From contig JAUXYJ010000055.1 in NCBI GenBank assembly GCA_030694465.1, positions 450,413 to 514,412 of the forward strand: a stretch of 64,000 nucleotides of DNA, given 5' to 3'. Every line of letters starts with the position of its first letter. Position 1 is the stretch's first letter. The notes under the pieces were generated by a model. The model saw only the letters and a list, made by a program, of their open reading frames with translations, was not told the origin of the DNA and did not search any database. This document shows positions 45,756 through 54,764 of the stretch, in pieces. Source of the stretch: Deltaproteobacteria bacterium. Lineage in GTDB: Bacteria; Myxococcota_A; Polyangia; Polyangiales; Ga0077539. Made by a program: the position numbers and the translations under genes.

Positions 45756-46076
45756 ATGAGCGTCCCAGTTGAGGTCCGTGCGCCGATCGGCGCCGACCAG
45801 ACCGCGATTGTCTGGAGTGACGGAACGACCAGTGAAATTCCTAACGAGTTAATGCGCGGGTATTGCCCCTGCGCGGGCTGTCAGGGGCACTCGGGACAGG
45901 TTCGGTTTCGCGCTGGGGGTAATCCTACGATCGACAGCATCGCTGAAGTCGGGAGCTATGCGTTGAGTTTCCAATGGGGGGATGGGCACGATAGCGGGAT
46001 CTACACGTTCGACTTTCTTAAGCGCTTGGGAGACATTGCGAAGACCGGCGGGGCGCGTGGCGCATTGTCGCGATGA
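45756..46076 (+). CDS. DUF971 domain protein
   Basis: This 106-residue protein is built around DUF971 (the gamma-butyrobetaine hydroxylase N-terminal-like domain), seen in small proteins often linked to iron-sulfur cluster handling. Family marks are IVWSDGTTSEIPNELMRGYC, the CPCAGC cysteine cluster and YALSFQWGDGHDSGIYTFDF. The three cysteines may bind zinc or a metal cluster. ATG 45756 is chosen; GTG 45741 is an alternative in the same frame. It lies between the sugar kinase and the chemosensory operon on the same strand, with no clear functional tie to either. Confidence 0.84.
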   Translation: MSVPVEVRAPIGADQTAIVWSDGTTSEIPNELMRGYCPCAGCQGHSGQVRFRAGGNPTIDSIAEVGSYALSFQWGDGHDSGIYTFDFLKRLGDIAKTGGARGALSR

Positions 46077-46112
46077 GCGCGTTGGTAGCCCGAATTTTTT
46101 AGAGAGATTGCA

Positions 46113-46487
46113 GTGATAAAACGTGTTCTGATAGTCGAAGATTCTGCCGCGATGCGTGCCTATGTGCGTGCAGCGCTTGAGTCCGCAGGGCATGACGTCG
46201 TGGAGGCTGCTTCGGGGCTGGAGGCACTCAGGATGCTCCCTCGGGGTCCGTACGCTGCGGTGGTCACAGACATCAATATGCCCGACCTGTCTGGGCTTGA
46301 GCTGATCAGTTTTATTCGTCGCAGCCAACACGGCGCGACCCCCATCGTGTTGATCAGTACGGAAGGGCGCGACAGCGATCGTGCGCGGGGGCTGGCTCTC
46401 GGGGCAAACGCATTTGTCACTAAACCGTTTACGCCTGAGGCACTGTTGCAAACGATCGAGCCGTTAATGGCCGATCCAGTAGCTTGA
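46113..46487 (+). CDS. cheY: CheY-like single-domain response regulator (first)
   Basis: This 124-residue receiver domain has no output domain. The acidic pair is in VLIVEDSAAM, the phosphoacceptor Asp53 in VVTDINMPDLSG, and the conserved Lys in AFVTKPFTPE. It starts with GTG 46113. CheA follows 17 bases after its stop, so it is probably the first gene of the chemosensory operon and a direct phosphorylation target of that CheA. A second single-domain regulator ends the operon; the two may act as output and phosphate sink, or on two targets. Confidence 0.92.
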   Translation: MIKRVLIVEDSAAMRAYVRAALESAGHDVVEAASGLEALRMLPRGPYAAVVTDINMPDLSGLELISFIRRSQHGATPIVLISTEGRDSDRARGLALGANAFVTKPFTPEALLQTIEPLMADPVA

Positions 46488-46504
46488 CGCTCAAAGAGGA
46501 ATCC

Positions 46505-48754
46505 ATGAACTCACACGGCGTGCGCGACGAGTTCTTTCAAGAAGCCCAAGAGCTGATCGATACGCTCGCCAAGGACCTTCTCGCGCTTGAGATGGCGACG
46601 CGTGGGGGCAGTGAAGAGCCCGAGCTCATCAACGATGTCTTTCGGAGTGTTCACACCCTCAAGGGTTTGTCGGGGCTCTTCAGTCTTGACCGTCTCGCGC
46701 GGCTCTCGCACGTTCTTGAAGATCGTCTCGACGATCTGCGAATGGGGCGCCTCCCAGTCACTCCCTCGACCTTGGATGCATTGTTTCGGGCCATTGAGCT
46801 GCTCGGGCGCATGTTGGCCAGCGCGCGACGTGGGGGATCTGACAACGACCCAGAGCTTGAGAGCCTGATGGTCTCGCTCAATCCCCAGGCAGCGGCGCCA
46901 GCGGTGGTGGCTGTCGACGAGCTCTTCGAGTTGGATATCGATCCGGACATTGTGCGTGTCCTGACCGAGATGGAGGAGCATCGATTGCGGACCAATGTCC
47001 GCAATGGCACCCCCATGTATCGCCTTCGCGCGCGCCTGCCTATTGATCGGATCGACCGCGCGATTGACGAACTCAAACAACGTGCGCGGCCTCTGGGAGA
47101 GCTTATCGCATACTTTCCGACAGGAGATTTGCCTGCCGATGCGACTTTGTTTGAACTCGATATTCTCTTCGCGAGTTCGTCACCGTTTGAGCAGTTGCAA
47201 TCAAGACTAGAGTCCGGAGATCTATCGATTCACCGTATCGCGAGACGAGGTCATTCGCAGACGGTGATGCCCGTAGCGAGTGCTCCGAGTGTTGAAGAGC
47301 CTTCGATCCCGCAAAAGTTGGCCAGGTCCGAGGTGCCGAACGTGCCGGCGCCGCTGCTCACGCAACGCGTAGAGCCGATGCAGCTCGACTCGCCATTTGC
47401 AGACCAGAGTCCCACCGGCGAAAACAGGTCTCTTGAGCGCACGAACGGCGGCAAGACGCCTGTCCCGCCCAAGCCTGAAGAAGAGCGTGCGAGCAGTCAC
47501 AGTTCGCGCGCTGTGCACAGCGTGCGCGTGGACATTCGGCGGCTTGACCACTTGATGAATGTGCTGAGCGAGCTGGCGATTGTTCGAGGTGCTCTCTCCC
47601 GGATGAGTGAGCGAGTTCGGCAGCGTCCTGAGCTACGAGAGTTTTCGGGAGAGCTGCACCGGCTGCATCGGACTTTTGATCGCAATCTTGCAGAAATGCA
47701 GAGCGGAATTCTCGAAGTTCGGATGGTGCCGCTTGGGCAGGTGTTTGACCGATTGGCGCGAGGCGTAAGGCAGGTCGCGAGGCAGCACAACAAAGAGATT
47801 CGCTTGGTTGTGACCGGCGCGGATACTGAAGTCGACAAGCTCATTGTTGAAGAGCTCTCGGATCCGCTTTTGCACATCGTTCGAAACTCGATTGATCATG
47901 GGATCGAGACGCAGCCGGATCGTTTGGCTTACGGTAAACCTGTCGAAGGTACGATCGCGCTCAACGCGTTTCAGGCGGGCAATCACGTGATCATCGAGAT
48001 CGAAGACGACGGCGCCGGGATTGATCCCGAGCGGGTGATCGCGACTGCCGTTCGACGTGGGCTGATTGGCGCCTCCGAGGCCGAAGCGTACTCAACGCAA
48101 GACGCGATCAACTTGCTGTTTCTCCCTGGATTCTCAACGCGCACCGAGGTGACAGATCTCTCTGGGCGCGGCGTCGGTCTCGATGTCGTCAAGACCAACA
48201 TCGGCCGGCTGGGTGGCGTCGTAGATGTCCAGAGTGAGCGGGGCATTGGGACAAAGTTCACCATTACGCTCCCGATTTCTCTCGCGATTCTTCGCGCGCT
48301 CTTAATCGGTGTAGCGGGACGCACCTATGCTCTTCCGCTCTCTTCAGTGGCTGAAGCGACCCTCTTAGATCCTCGCGCGTTGCGAACAGTCGAAGGGCGC
48401 GAGGTGGTCTCTTTGCGTGGAGAAACACTGCCCATCTGTCGTTTGGATCGACTGTTTGGCCATGCTGAGGTCAACGACGGGAGCAGACACGCGTCTCGCC
48501 ATTTTGTCGTCGTGATCGCGCTGGGAGGCAGAAGAATCGGTATGGTAGTGAGTGAGCTGTTTGGACAACAAGACATCGTGATTAAAGCGCTTGGACCATC
48601 CCTCGCGGGTGTCCGAGGCTTCGCTGGAGCTACGGACTTGGGCGACCAGCGCGTTGGGCTCGTCATTGACGCTGCAGCGTTGTTGGATGAGCTGCTGAGC
48701 GCGAACGAGCGGCGTGGATTGGAGGGTGGTCGTGTCGGGCGCTACACCGCGTGA
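46505..48754 (+). CDS. cheA: Chemotaxis histidine kinase CheA
   Basis: This 749-residue histidine kinase is the core of the pathway. Domains in order: HPt with phosphorylated His50 (FRSVHTLKGLSG), a P2-like regulator-binding domain (about 145-245), a variable Pro/Ser-rich linker, the dimerisation helices (IRRLDHLMNVLSELAIVRGA), the ATPase domain (NSIDHGIE, EDDGAGIDPE, GRGVGLDVVKTNIGRLGG) and a C-terminal CheW-like domain. ATG 46505 follows AAAGAGGA at 46493-46500; a TTG at 46484 overlaps the CheY stop but is less likely. Its 3' end overlaps the first cheW by 23 bases. No receptor gene is present nearby. Confidence 0.95.
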   Translation: MNSHGVRDEFFQEAQELIDTLAKDLLALEMATRGGSEEPELINDVFRSVHTLKGLSGLFSLDRLARLSHVLEDRLDDLRMGRLPVTPSTLDALFRAIELLGRMLASARRGGSDNDPELESLMVSLNPQAAAPAVVAVDELFELDIDPDIVRVLTEMEEHRLRTNVRNGTPMYRLRARLPIDRIDRAIDELKQRARPLGELIAYFPTGDLPADATLFELDILFASSSPFEQLQSRLESGDLSIHRIARRGHSQTVMPVASAPSVEEPSIPQKLARSEVPNVPAPLLTQRVEPMQLDSPFADQSPTGENRSLERTNGGKTPVPPKPEEERASSHSSRAVHSVRVDIRRLDHLMNVLSELAIVRGALSRMSERVRQRPELREFSGELHRLHRTFDRNLAEMQSGILEVRMVPLGQVFDRLARGVRQVARQHNKEIRLVVTGADTEVDKLIVEELSDPLLHIVRNSIDHGIETQPDRLAYGKPVEGTIALNAFQAGNHVIIEIEDDGAGIDPERVIATAVRRGLIGASEAEAYSTQDAINLLFLPGFSTRTEVTDLSGRGVGLDVVKTNIGRLGGVVDVQSERGIGTKFTITLPISLAILRALLIGVAGRTYALPLSSVAEATLLDPRALRTVEGREVVSLRGETLPICRLDRLFGHAEVNDGSRHASRHFVVVIALGGRRIGMVVSELFGQQDIVIKALGPSLAGVRGFAGATDLGDQRVGLVIDAAALLDELLSANERRGLEGGRVGRYTA

Positions 48755-49247
48755 AATCCGAGGAAATCGCCGCCGCGCGCTAGCGAGCGGTGAGGACCGA
48801 GAAGAGTATTTGGGCTTCGTGATTGATCGCGAGTTTTACGCGGTCTCGCTTGCGCTCGTTCGCGAAATTCTCAAGCCACCACCGGTCACCGAGGTGCCCC
48901 GCTCGCCGCCCGATGTGCTCGGGATCGTCAGCGTTCGCGGGCAGATTACGACGGTGCTCGATCTGCGGCTGCGCCTTGGCGCGGGGGCTGCACCTCAGAC
49001 GCTGCATTCGCGCGTTTTGTTGGTGCAGGGCAATGATGAAGTGTTGGGGCTGTTGGTCGACGAGGTGACGCAGGTCTATCGCTTGGCGCCTGCAGAGATC
49101 GAATCAACTTCGTCGGTGCTGGGAAACAACGTAGGTTCTCACGTCGCAGGCATTGGTCGACCGCGAGTACGTGGGCTGCGAAATGAGCAGCACAGCAGCG
49201 ACGATGAGGTCTTGATTCTTCTCGATTTGGCGTCGCTTTTGGGATGA
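48732..49247 (+). CDS. cheW: CheW coupling protein (first)
   Basis: This 171-residue adaptor links receptors to CheA. GGAGG at 48719-48723 lies 8 bases before GTG 48732, inside the cheA 3' end. CheW-fold marks are YLGFVIDREFYAVSLALVRE, PPDVLGIVSVRGQITTVLDL and GLLVDEVTQVYRLAP. The C-terminal stretch (IGRPRVRGLRNEQ) is longer than in E. coli CheW. A second CheW follows, so two coupling proteins are available for one CheA, as in several myxobacterial chemosensory systems. Confidence 0.92.
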   Translation: MSGATPREIRGNRRRALASGEDREEYLGFVIDREFYAVSLALVREILKPPPVTEVPRSPPDVLGIVSVRGQITTVLDLRLRLGAGAAPQTLHSRVLLVQGNDEVLGLLVDEVTQVYRLAPAEIESTSSVLGNNVGSHVAGIGRPRVRGLRNEQHSSDDEVLILLDLASLLG

Positions 49248-49285
49248 TCTTAGGCGCACGCGTCAAACCACAGCAGAGGAGCGAC

Positions 49286-49813
49286 ATGGCGGCGATGAAG
49301 AGAGTTGAACCGCAGAGTCGACCCAGTACGGAGGTGAGCCTCCTGCACTTTCGCGTGGGGAGAGGTCTGTTTGCATTGGAGGTCTCGTCGGTTCGCGAGA
49401 TCCTTGCGCCGCTTGAGATTGTCACGGTCCCACACTCCGCGCGCATCGTGCTGGGGGTCGCTGAGCATCGTGATCAGGTGATCCCGATCGTGGATCTTCG
49501 CCGTCGATTTGGGCTGCCTCCCAACACGGAGGGACGCCGGTCAAAGTGGATCGTGATCGAGGTTGGGCGGCATTTGCTGGGCATCGTGGTCGACGAGGTC
49601 TCCGAAGTGATTCGAACGGACGCGAGCCACGAGCGTCCGGCCCCGCAGGTAGGGCCCAATCGAGAATCGACTGGAATTTCGAAGGTATTTGCGCATCAAG
49701 GGGCTCTCGTGATGGTGCTTAACCTTGAGACGCTCTATCGCGCTGTTGAATCGGACACCTTGGGGACTCCCTTGGCGGCGATTGAGCTCTCGCTTGCGGG
49801 GCAGCGCTCATGA
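49286..49813 (+). CDS. cheW: CheW coupling protein (second)
   Basis: This 175-residue second CheW has LLHFRVGRGLFALEVSSVRE, RIVLGVAEHRDQVIPIVDLR and LLGIVVDEVSEVIR. ATG 49286 is preceded by GAGGAG at 49275-49280; an ATG at 49244 overlapping the preceding stop is also in frame but is less likely the true start. Its stop overlaps the ATG of the HEAT-repeat gene (49810-49813). The sequence differs clearly from the first CheW, so they are not a recent duplication. Confidence 0.91.
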   Translation: MAAMKRVEPQSRPSTEVSLLHFRVGRGLFALEVSSVREILAPLEIVTVPHSARIVLGVAEHRDQVIPIVDLRRRFGLPPNTEGRRSKWIVIEVGRHLLGIVVDEVSEVIRTDASHERPAPQVGPNRESTGISKVFAHQGALVMVLNLETLYRAVESDTLGTPLAAIELSLAGQRS

Positions 49814-51783
49814 AGCTTGCCGCGCTCAATCATCCCAACGCTGAGGTTCGTCGACAAATGGTCGTGAGCCTTGGCGACGATGCCGTCGCGACTCATTTGC
49901 CGGAATTGCTCGCGCTCTTAGGGGACGCTGATTGGCGCGTCCGGCGAGAAGTCTCGAAGACCATTGCGCGTGCGGCCGACGTCGAGAGCGTTGTCGCTCC
50001 GTTGCTGGCGGCTGTTGAAGCGGGCGATGTTGCTCTTCGAAACGCAGCGATGGAAGCGATACGTTATATCGGCGTTCGTTCGGCCGATGCGGTGCTCGAT
50101 CGGCTGAGACGATGCGAGGGGAGCGCGAGAAGATTTCTAGTCGAATTGCTAGCCGATGTGGGAGGCGAGCAAGCCGTCACTGCGCTCGGAAACCTGCTCC
50201 GCGAAGACGACGCGAACGTCGCCCATGCGGCTGCAGAGGCGCTGGCGAGGATTGAGCACCCTTCGGCACTTCAGTCACTCCTTGGTGGGCTCGATGGTGA
50301 GGACCCTGTCGTGCGCCTTGCGGTATTGCAGGCGGTCAACGCGCGAGGGCTGGTGCTCCCGTGGCTGCGACTGAAACCACTGGTTGCCAACTCTATTTTG
50401 CGTCGCACTGCGGTCTTGTCTGCTGCGTATTGTGTAGAGCCCGAGGCGCTTGCGCTCTTGGTTCAGTTGCTGGCTTCGGGGGATCCTGCGAGCGCGGCCG
50501 CTGCGACCTCGGTTGGCCATTGGTTGCAGGGCGAGAACAGGGTCTTGGCCGTCACTGCGCTTCGTGCGGCTCCGCAGTGTCTTACGATTCTCGAGCAGAT
50601 CGCGGAGGGTGCGATTTCTGTGGAGGCACGTCGCGGTGCGCTGAGATGCATTGCCGCGCTGGGTGCACCCACGTCCGTCGTTTCGCTGTTGATCGCGATG
50701 AACCAACCCGAGACCTCTGCGCTCGCCGAGTCTCTTATCGGAGGCGCGTCGGGTGTATGGCGTGAAGAGCTCGGCGGAGTGGTCGCACAGTTGGGCGAGC
50801 GCGCGACTGAGGCGCTCGTGCAGTGGGCGATGCGAGGCAGCGCGCTCGGAGAAAACGCGGACGCTGATCGTGCGCTTGTTTCGTTGGCGCAGCGCCAATT
50901 GGATCAGGGGACGACACGTGGGACGTTCTTGGAGCTGATCGCGTCTCGAGGCGATTGGCCAGCTGCTGAGCGGATGATTGCCTGGATGAGCGCCCGAGGT
51001 GCTCACGTTGATTCGGGCACGTGGCGCGCGACGCTGGAGCAAGTACTCCATCGATTTCCACAGGCAGTCGGACCACTCGAAGCGTTTTCGCCGACCACGC
51101 TCTTGGGCTTGGTCGCGAGGACCGCGCTCGCAGCGACGGGTCATGATGTGGACGAGGTGGCCCTGCGTTCTGCGCTCGCGAACCCGGACGAGGAGCTACG
51201 AATTGAGGCTGTTCGAGCGCTGGGGATGATCGAAGGGCGCCGAGGAGTCGTCGATGCGCTTGTGTTTTCGCTGGGCGATGAGGCTCCACGAGTTCAAGCG
51301 GCCGCGGCAGCATGTCTTGGCGAGCGCGGCGAGGGGCGCGATGTCTTGATCGCATCGCTGCGCGCAACGGACGCGCGGGTGCGTCGCGCTGCCGCAGTAG
51401 CCTGTGTCCAGTGGGCTGAAGGTATCGCCCACGCGCGCACGCTGCTCGACGACCCAGACCCCTCGGTTGTCCTCGCCGTGATGGAGGGCTTGGGTGAAAA
51501 TCTCACGGTGGATGAGCTAGAACGGCTGGTTCGCATGTCGGTTGCGGACGTGATCAGTGAGGCTCTCGCGCGGATGCGTGAAGTTGATCTGCTGCGTGCA
51601 GCGGCCTGCTCAGAGCAGCTGCTTTCGAGTTCGGAGTGGACGGTTCGGCTAGAGGCAGTGCGTACGTTGGGGCGTGCAGGACAGCTTGGACGCGCGGCAC
51701 TTGAGCTCGCAAAGGTAGCCGAGCGCGATGAGCTCGTGATCGAAGCGATGGACGAGGCACTTCACATCCAAGAGGTCCAGTGA
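49810..51783 (+). CDS. HEAT-repeat scaffold protein of the chemosensory operon
   Basis: This 657-residue protein has no signal peptide and consists of HEAT-like helical repeats, for example LLALLGDADWRVRREVSKTI, LLREDDANVAHAAAEALARI, SALANPDEELRIEAVRALGM and SLGDEAPRVQAAAAACLGER. HEAT repeats form superhelical protein-binding surfaces. Both ends overlap neighbours by 4 bases (cheW and cheR), so the protein is made with the Che proteins and likely acts as a pathway scaffold. The M. xanthus Che7 system also includes a HEAT-repeat partner (Cpc7), which is the nearest known precedent. Its molecular target here is unknown. Confidence 0.8.
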   Translation: MKLAALNHPNAEVRRQMVVSLGDDAVATHLPELLALLGDADWRVRREVSKTIARAADVESVVAPLLAAVEAGDVALRNAAMEAIRYIGVRSADAVLDRLRRCEGSARRFLVELLADVGGEQAVTALGNLLREDDANVAHAAAEALARIEHPSALQSLLGGLDGEDPVVRLAVLQAVNARGLVLPWLRLKPLVANSILRRTAVLSAAYCVEPEALALLVQLLASGDPASAAAATSVGHWLQGENRVLAVTALRAAPQCLTILEQIAEGAISVEARRGALRCIAALGAPTSVVSLLIAMNQPETSALAESLIGGASGVWREELGGVVAQLGERATEALVQWAMRGSALGENADADRALVSLAQRQLDQGTTRGTFLELIASRGDWPAAERMIAWMSARGAHVDSGTWRATLEQVLHRFPQAVGPLEAFSPTTLLGLVARTALAATGHDVDEVALRSALANPDEELRIEAVRALGMIEGRRGVVDALVFSLGDEAPRVQAAAAACLGERGEGRDVLIASLRATDARVRRAAAVACVQWAEGIAHARTLLDDPDPSVVLAVMEGLGENLTVDELERLVRMSVADVISEALARMREVDLLRAAACSEQLLSSSEWTVRLEAVRTLGRAGQLGRAALELAKVAERDELVIEAMDEALHIQEVQ

Positions 51784-52697
51784 GTCTGTCCTCTGCCATC
51801 CTCGCGCCCGAAGAATTCAAGCTCATTCGCGAGCTCATCCTTCGCTATTGCGGGGTCGTGTTGGGCGACGAGCAGCGAGGCTTTGTTGAGCGGCGTTTGC
51901 GCGATCGCTTGGATGTGCTCGGGCTAAGTGATTTTAGGTCTTACTATCGCTACCTTCGCTTTGATCCGGCAGGCGCACACGAAATCGAAGACGCGGCCGA
52001 GTCGATCACCACCCATGAGACCTATTTTCTACGTGAAGAATATCAGCTCAAGGCGTTTCGTTACGAGGTGCTCCCTGCGCTGATTGAGGCGCGCTCCTCC
52101 ATCCGGCGATTGGCGCTCTGGAGCGCTGGATGTTCGACCGGCGAAGAGGTCTACACCTTGGCGATGTTGCTGCTTGAGGCGGGCATCCCGAGCGGCTGGG
52201 ACGTAAGAGTTTTTGGTAGTGATTTGTCTCGTAGAGTGATCGCTCACGCTCGCCGTGGCGTGTACGGAGCGACGAGCTTTCGGGCGTGTCCTGAGCGCTA
52301 CCGACAGCAGTACTTTCGCTCAACTCCAGAGGGAATGGAGGTCAGCCGCGAGGTCCGCGCGCTGTGTCACTTTGGGCAGCTCAATTTGGTGGACGCGGCG
52401 CGGGTGGCGCTGATTGGTAAGCTCGACGTGATCTTCTGTCGAAACGTGTTGATCTATCTCAACGATGGCGCACGGATGTCCGTCGTCGAGCAGTTTCATC
52501 GCCGACTTTCACCCGGGGGGTATTTGTTTCTCGGACACAGTGAATCTTTGCTCTCGACGACCACGGCGTTTGAGCCTGTGGTGCTCGCCAACGATCTTGT
52601 CTATCGTCGAGCTCCAGAGGTCGGAGAGAACCACGAGATCGCGACTCCGCAGGCTCTGGCCACGCGGATCGGCGGAAGCAAATGGAGATCACGATGA
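51780..52697 (+). CDS. cheR: Chemoreceptor methyltransferase CheR
   Basis: This 305-residue enzyme methylates glutamates of chemoreceptors using S-adenosylmethionine. Motifs: THETYFLREEYQLKAF, ALWSAGCSTGEEVYTLAM (SAM-binding), VFGSDLSRRVIAHARRGVYG and KLDVIFCRNVLIYLND. GTG 51780 overlaps the HEAT gene stop (GTGA). Its presence with CheB implies that a methylated receptor exists elsewhere in the genome, since none is encoded here. Confidence 0.95.
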   Translation: MSLSSAILAPEEFKLIRELILRYCGVVLGDEQRGFVERRLRDRLDVLGLSDFRSYYRYLRFDPAGAHEIEDAAESITTHETYFLREEYQLKAFRYEVLPALIEARSSIRRLALWSAGCSTGEEVYTLAMLLLEAGIPSGWDVRVFGSDLSRRVIAHARRGVYGATSFRACPERYRQQYFRSTPEGMEVSREVRALCHFGQLNLVDAARVALIGKLDVIFCRNVLIYLNDGARMSVVEQFHRRLSPGGYLFLGHSESLLSTTTAFEPVVLANDLVYRRAPEVGENHEIATPQALATRIGGSKWRSR

Positions 52698-53737
52698 CCA
52701 AACCGCTTCGCGTGATGGTGGTGGATGACTCCGTCGTGAATCGGCAGACGATCGCGGATGTGTTGCGTGAAATCGAAGGCGTAGAGGTCATCGCGCGTGC
52801 GGTGGATGGTCAAGAGGCCCTGCGAATGGCAGCGCTGCTCGAACCAGATTTCATCACGCTCGATCTCGAAATGCCGCGCATGGATGGGTTCACTTTTCTG
52901 CGGCTATTGATGGCTTCACGACCTACGCCCGTGCTCGTGGTTTCGAGCTTTTCGAATGTCGAAAACATGTTCAAAGCGCTTGAGCTCGGCGCGGTCGACT
53001 TTGTGCCTCGTGTGGGAGACGGCGCCCTCCTGCGAAAGACTCTCATTGAGAAGCTTGATGCGCTGAGACACACCAACAAGACTCCCGTCGTAAGTCCCAG
53101 CTTTCTGACCCGAAAGACCAGTTCGCCTGTGCTCGCGGTGCGAGCGCCCACCACGGCTCCGACACGAAGTGAGGGCCTCCCCAAGCGGCTGATCCTGGTG
53201 GGATGCTCGACTGGCGGACCTCAGGCGATCGTCGATTTGATCCAACGTTTGCCCGCTACCTTTGCGCCCGCGATCCTGATCGCACAACACATGCCTGAGC
53301 GCTTTACGACGTCGTTTGCGGACAGGCTCTCGCGCCGCTGCGCGCTCCCCGTCACAGAGGCGTTTGACGCGGCCCTCGTCGCGCCAGGGACGGTGTGGGT
53401 GTGCCCAGGCAATCGCCAGTCTACGATTGAAGTCGTTGGAGAAAAGCTGAGATTTCGAGTCGGACCGCTCGACCCGGCCGATCGCCACGCGCCTCCGATT
53501 GATCGACTTTTCTTAAGCGCGGTTGCCCTTGCAACGCGCACAACCGCTGTGATTATGACGGGAATGGGCGAAGATGGTGCCCTGGGCGCCAAGGAGCTGC
53601 TCAAGGCAGGTGGAGAGCTGTGGGTCGAATCCGCGGAGACGGCGATTGTCGACGGAATGCCAGCGGCAGCTCGCAAGCTTGGACCGAGCGTTGTTCTGCC
53701 TTTGAGCAGTCTGTTGGCGCGTATTGCGTCGCTGTGA
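52694..53737 (+). CDS. cheB: Chemotaxis methylesterase CheB
   Basis: This 347-residue response regulator-methylesterase removes methyl groups from chemoreceptors and can deamidate them. The N-terminal receiver carries the phosphoacceptor Asp57 in FITLDLEMPRMDG. The C-terminal catalytic triad is visible as Ser in LVGCSTGGPQAI, His in IAQHMPERFTTSF and Asp in MTGMGEDGALGAKE. ATG 52694 overlaps the cheR stop (ATGA) and has GGAG just upstream; an ATG at 52682 would add four residues. Confidence 0.95.
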   Translation: MTKPLRVMVVDDSVVNRQTIADVLREIEGVEVIARAVDGQEALRMAALLEPDFITLDLEMPRMDGFTFLRLLMASRPTPVLVVSSFSNVENMFKALELGAVDFVPRVGDGALLRKTLIEKLDALRHTNKTPVVSPSFLTRKTSSPVLAVRAPTTAPTRSEGLPKRLILVGCSTGGPQAIVDLIQRLPATFAPAILIAQHMPERFTTSFADRLSRRCALPVTEAFDAALVAPGTVWVCPGNRQSTIEVVGEKLRFRVGPLDPADRHAPPIDRLFLSAVALATRTTAVIMTGMGEDGALGAKELLKAGGELWVESAETAIVDGMPAAARKLGPSVVLPLSSLLARIASL

Positions 53738-53854
53738 TGGCTGGGCTTTCGTTCTCACTGATGCTCGCGCGATCGAGTGTGATAGCGTCGCATCGCGTCG
53801 TTGATTGGGCCGTGCTTTGGCAAGTGTCAGAGCAGAAGGGCATTACAAAGTTCC

Positions 53855-54697
53855 ATGGATCGCAAGCGTCAGTCCAAAGGCACGAACAGCCGTCCTCCTG
53901 AGTCAGGTGTTCGCGCTGATTTGGTAGAAAAGCGCAGGATGCTTCTCGAGACGTACTTCGAGAATGGCCGCCAAATCGCAGGCGAGCTTGTGTCTGAACT
54001 CGAAGCCGCCCGGCGGCGCATTGCGGAGCTTGAAAACGAAAACGCTCGACAACGCATGCAGCTCAAGAGCGACTCTGCGATCCGCGAGCTCATCACAAAG
54101 ATCGAGTCGCTTGAGACCGAGCGCGAAGAGCTCGAGTCGCGCACCGACGCGGTCGTTTTGCGCGCGCAGAGTGAGAGCGAACGGGCTGCTGCGATTGAGC
54201 AGGAGCTTTCCAACCTGGCGAGCTTGTACGTCGCCGCGCTACAGCTTCACTCATCGTTTGATCCACGCGAAGTCGTCGCGACCCTTGGCCAGCTCTTGCT
54301 GCAGTTTCTGGGGGCTGGCGCTTACGTGATCTATGCCGCGGACAGAGACAAGCTGGTCGCTGTGTTGAGCGAGGGCCTGGCCCAAGATCTCGTAAAATCG
54401 TGCAGCATCGACCAGGGATTTGTTGGCCAAGCCGTCCGGAGCGCTCAGCCGTTTGTCGTCCGAGAGGACGGCACGAATGATCCCCTCGTGGTTGTGCCCT
54501 TGCGTGTCGGTGATCAACTGGTGGGTGTGGTGGCAGTGTTTCAGCTCTTGGAGCAGAAGCCTTCACTCAGCCCATTTGATCTTGAATTGTTGCAGATGGT
54601 CAGCTCGCAGGGCGCTATGGCGTTGGCAGCGGCCCGTCTCGCGGCGGCGTTGCCCGGCGGAATTCCGGACGCAATCATGGGTATCCAGCGCACATGA
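53855..54697 (+). CDS. Coiled-coil plus GAF domain protein in the che operon
   Basis: This 280-residue soluble protein has a basic N terminus, then a long coiled coil (about residues 20-125, rich in Glu/Arg/Leu heptads such as LVSELEAARRRIAELENENA), then a GAF-like domain (about 135-270; VAALQLHSSFDPREVVATLG, LVAVLSEGLAQDLVK and LVVVPLRVGDQLVGVVAVFQ). GAF domains bind small ligands or cyclic nucleotides. There is no transmembrane segment and no methyl-accepting signalling tip, so it is not a chemoreceptor. It may be the sensory or localising input of the pathway. It starts 117 bases after cheB; the ribosome-binding site is weak. Confidence 0.78.
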   Translation: MDRKRQSKGTNSRPPESGVRADLVEKRRMLLETYFENGRQIAGELVSELEAARRRIAELENENARQRMQLKSDSAIRELITKIESLETEREELESRTDAVVLRAQSESERAAAIEQELSNLASLYVAALQLHSSFDPREVVATLGQLLLQFLGAGAYVIYAADRDKLVAVLSEGLAQDLVKSCSIDQGFVGQAVRSAQPFVVREDGTNDPLVVVPLRVGDQLVGVVAVFQLLEQKPSLSPFDLELLQMVSSQGAMALAAARLAAALPGGIPDAIMGIQRT

Positions 54698-54764
54698 CTT
54701 TTCGAAAATACCGTCCCGCCATTCTTCTCTCATGCGTATCCGAGAGTCGTGAAGGACCTGCAGA

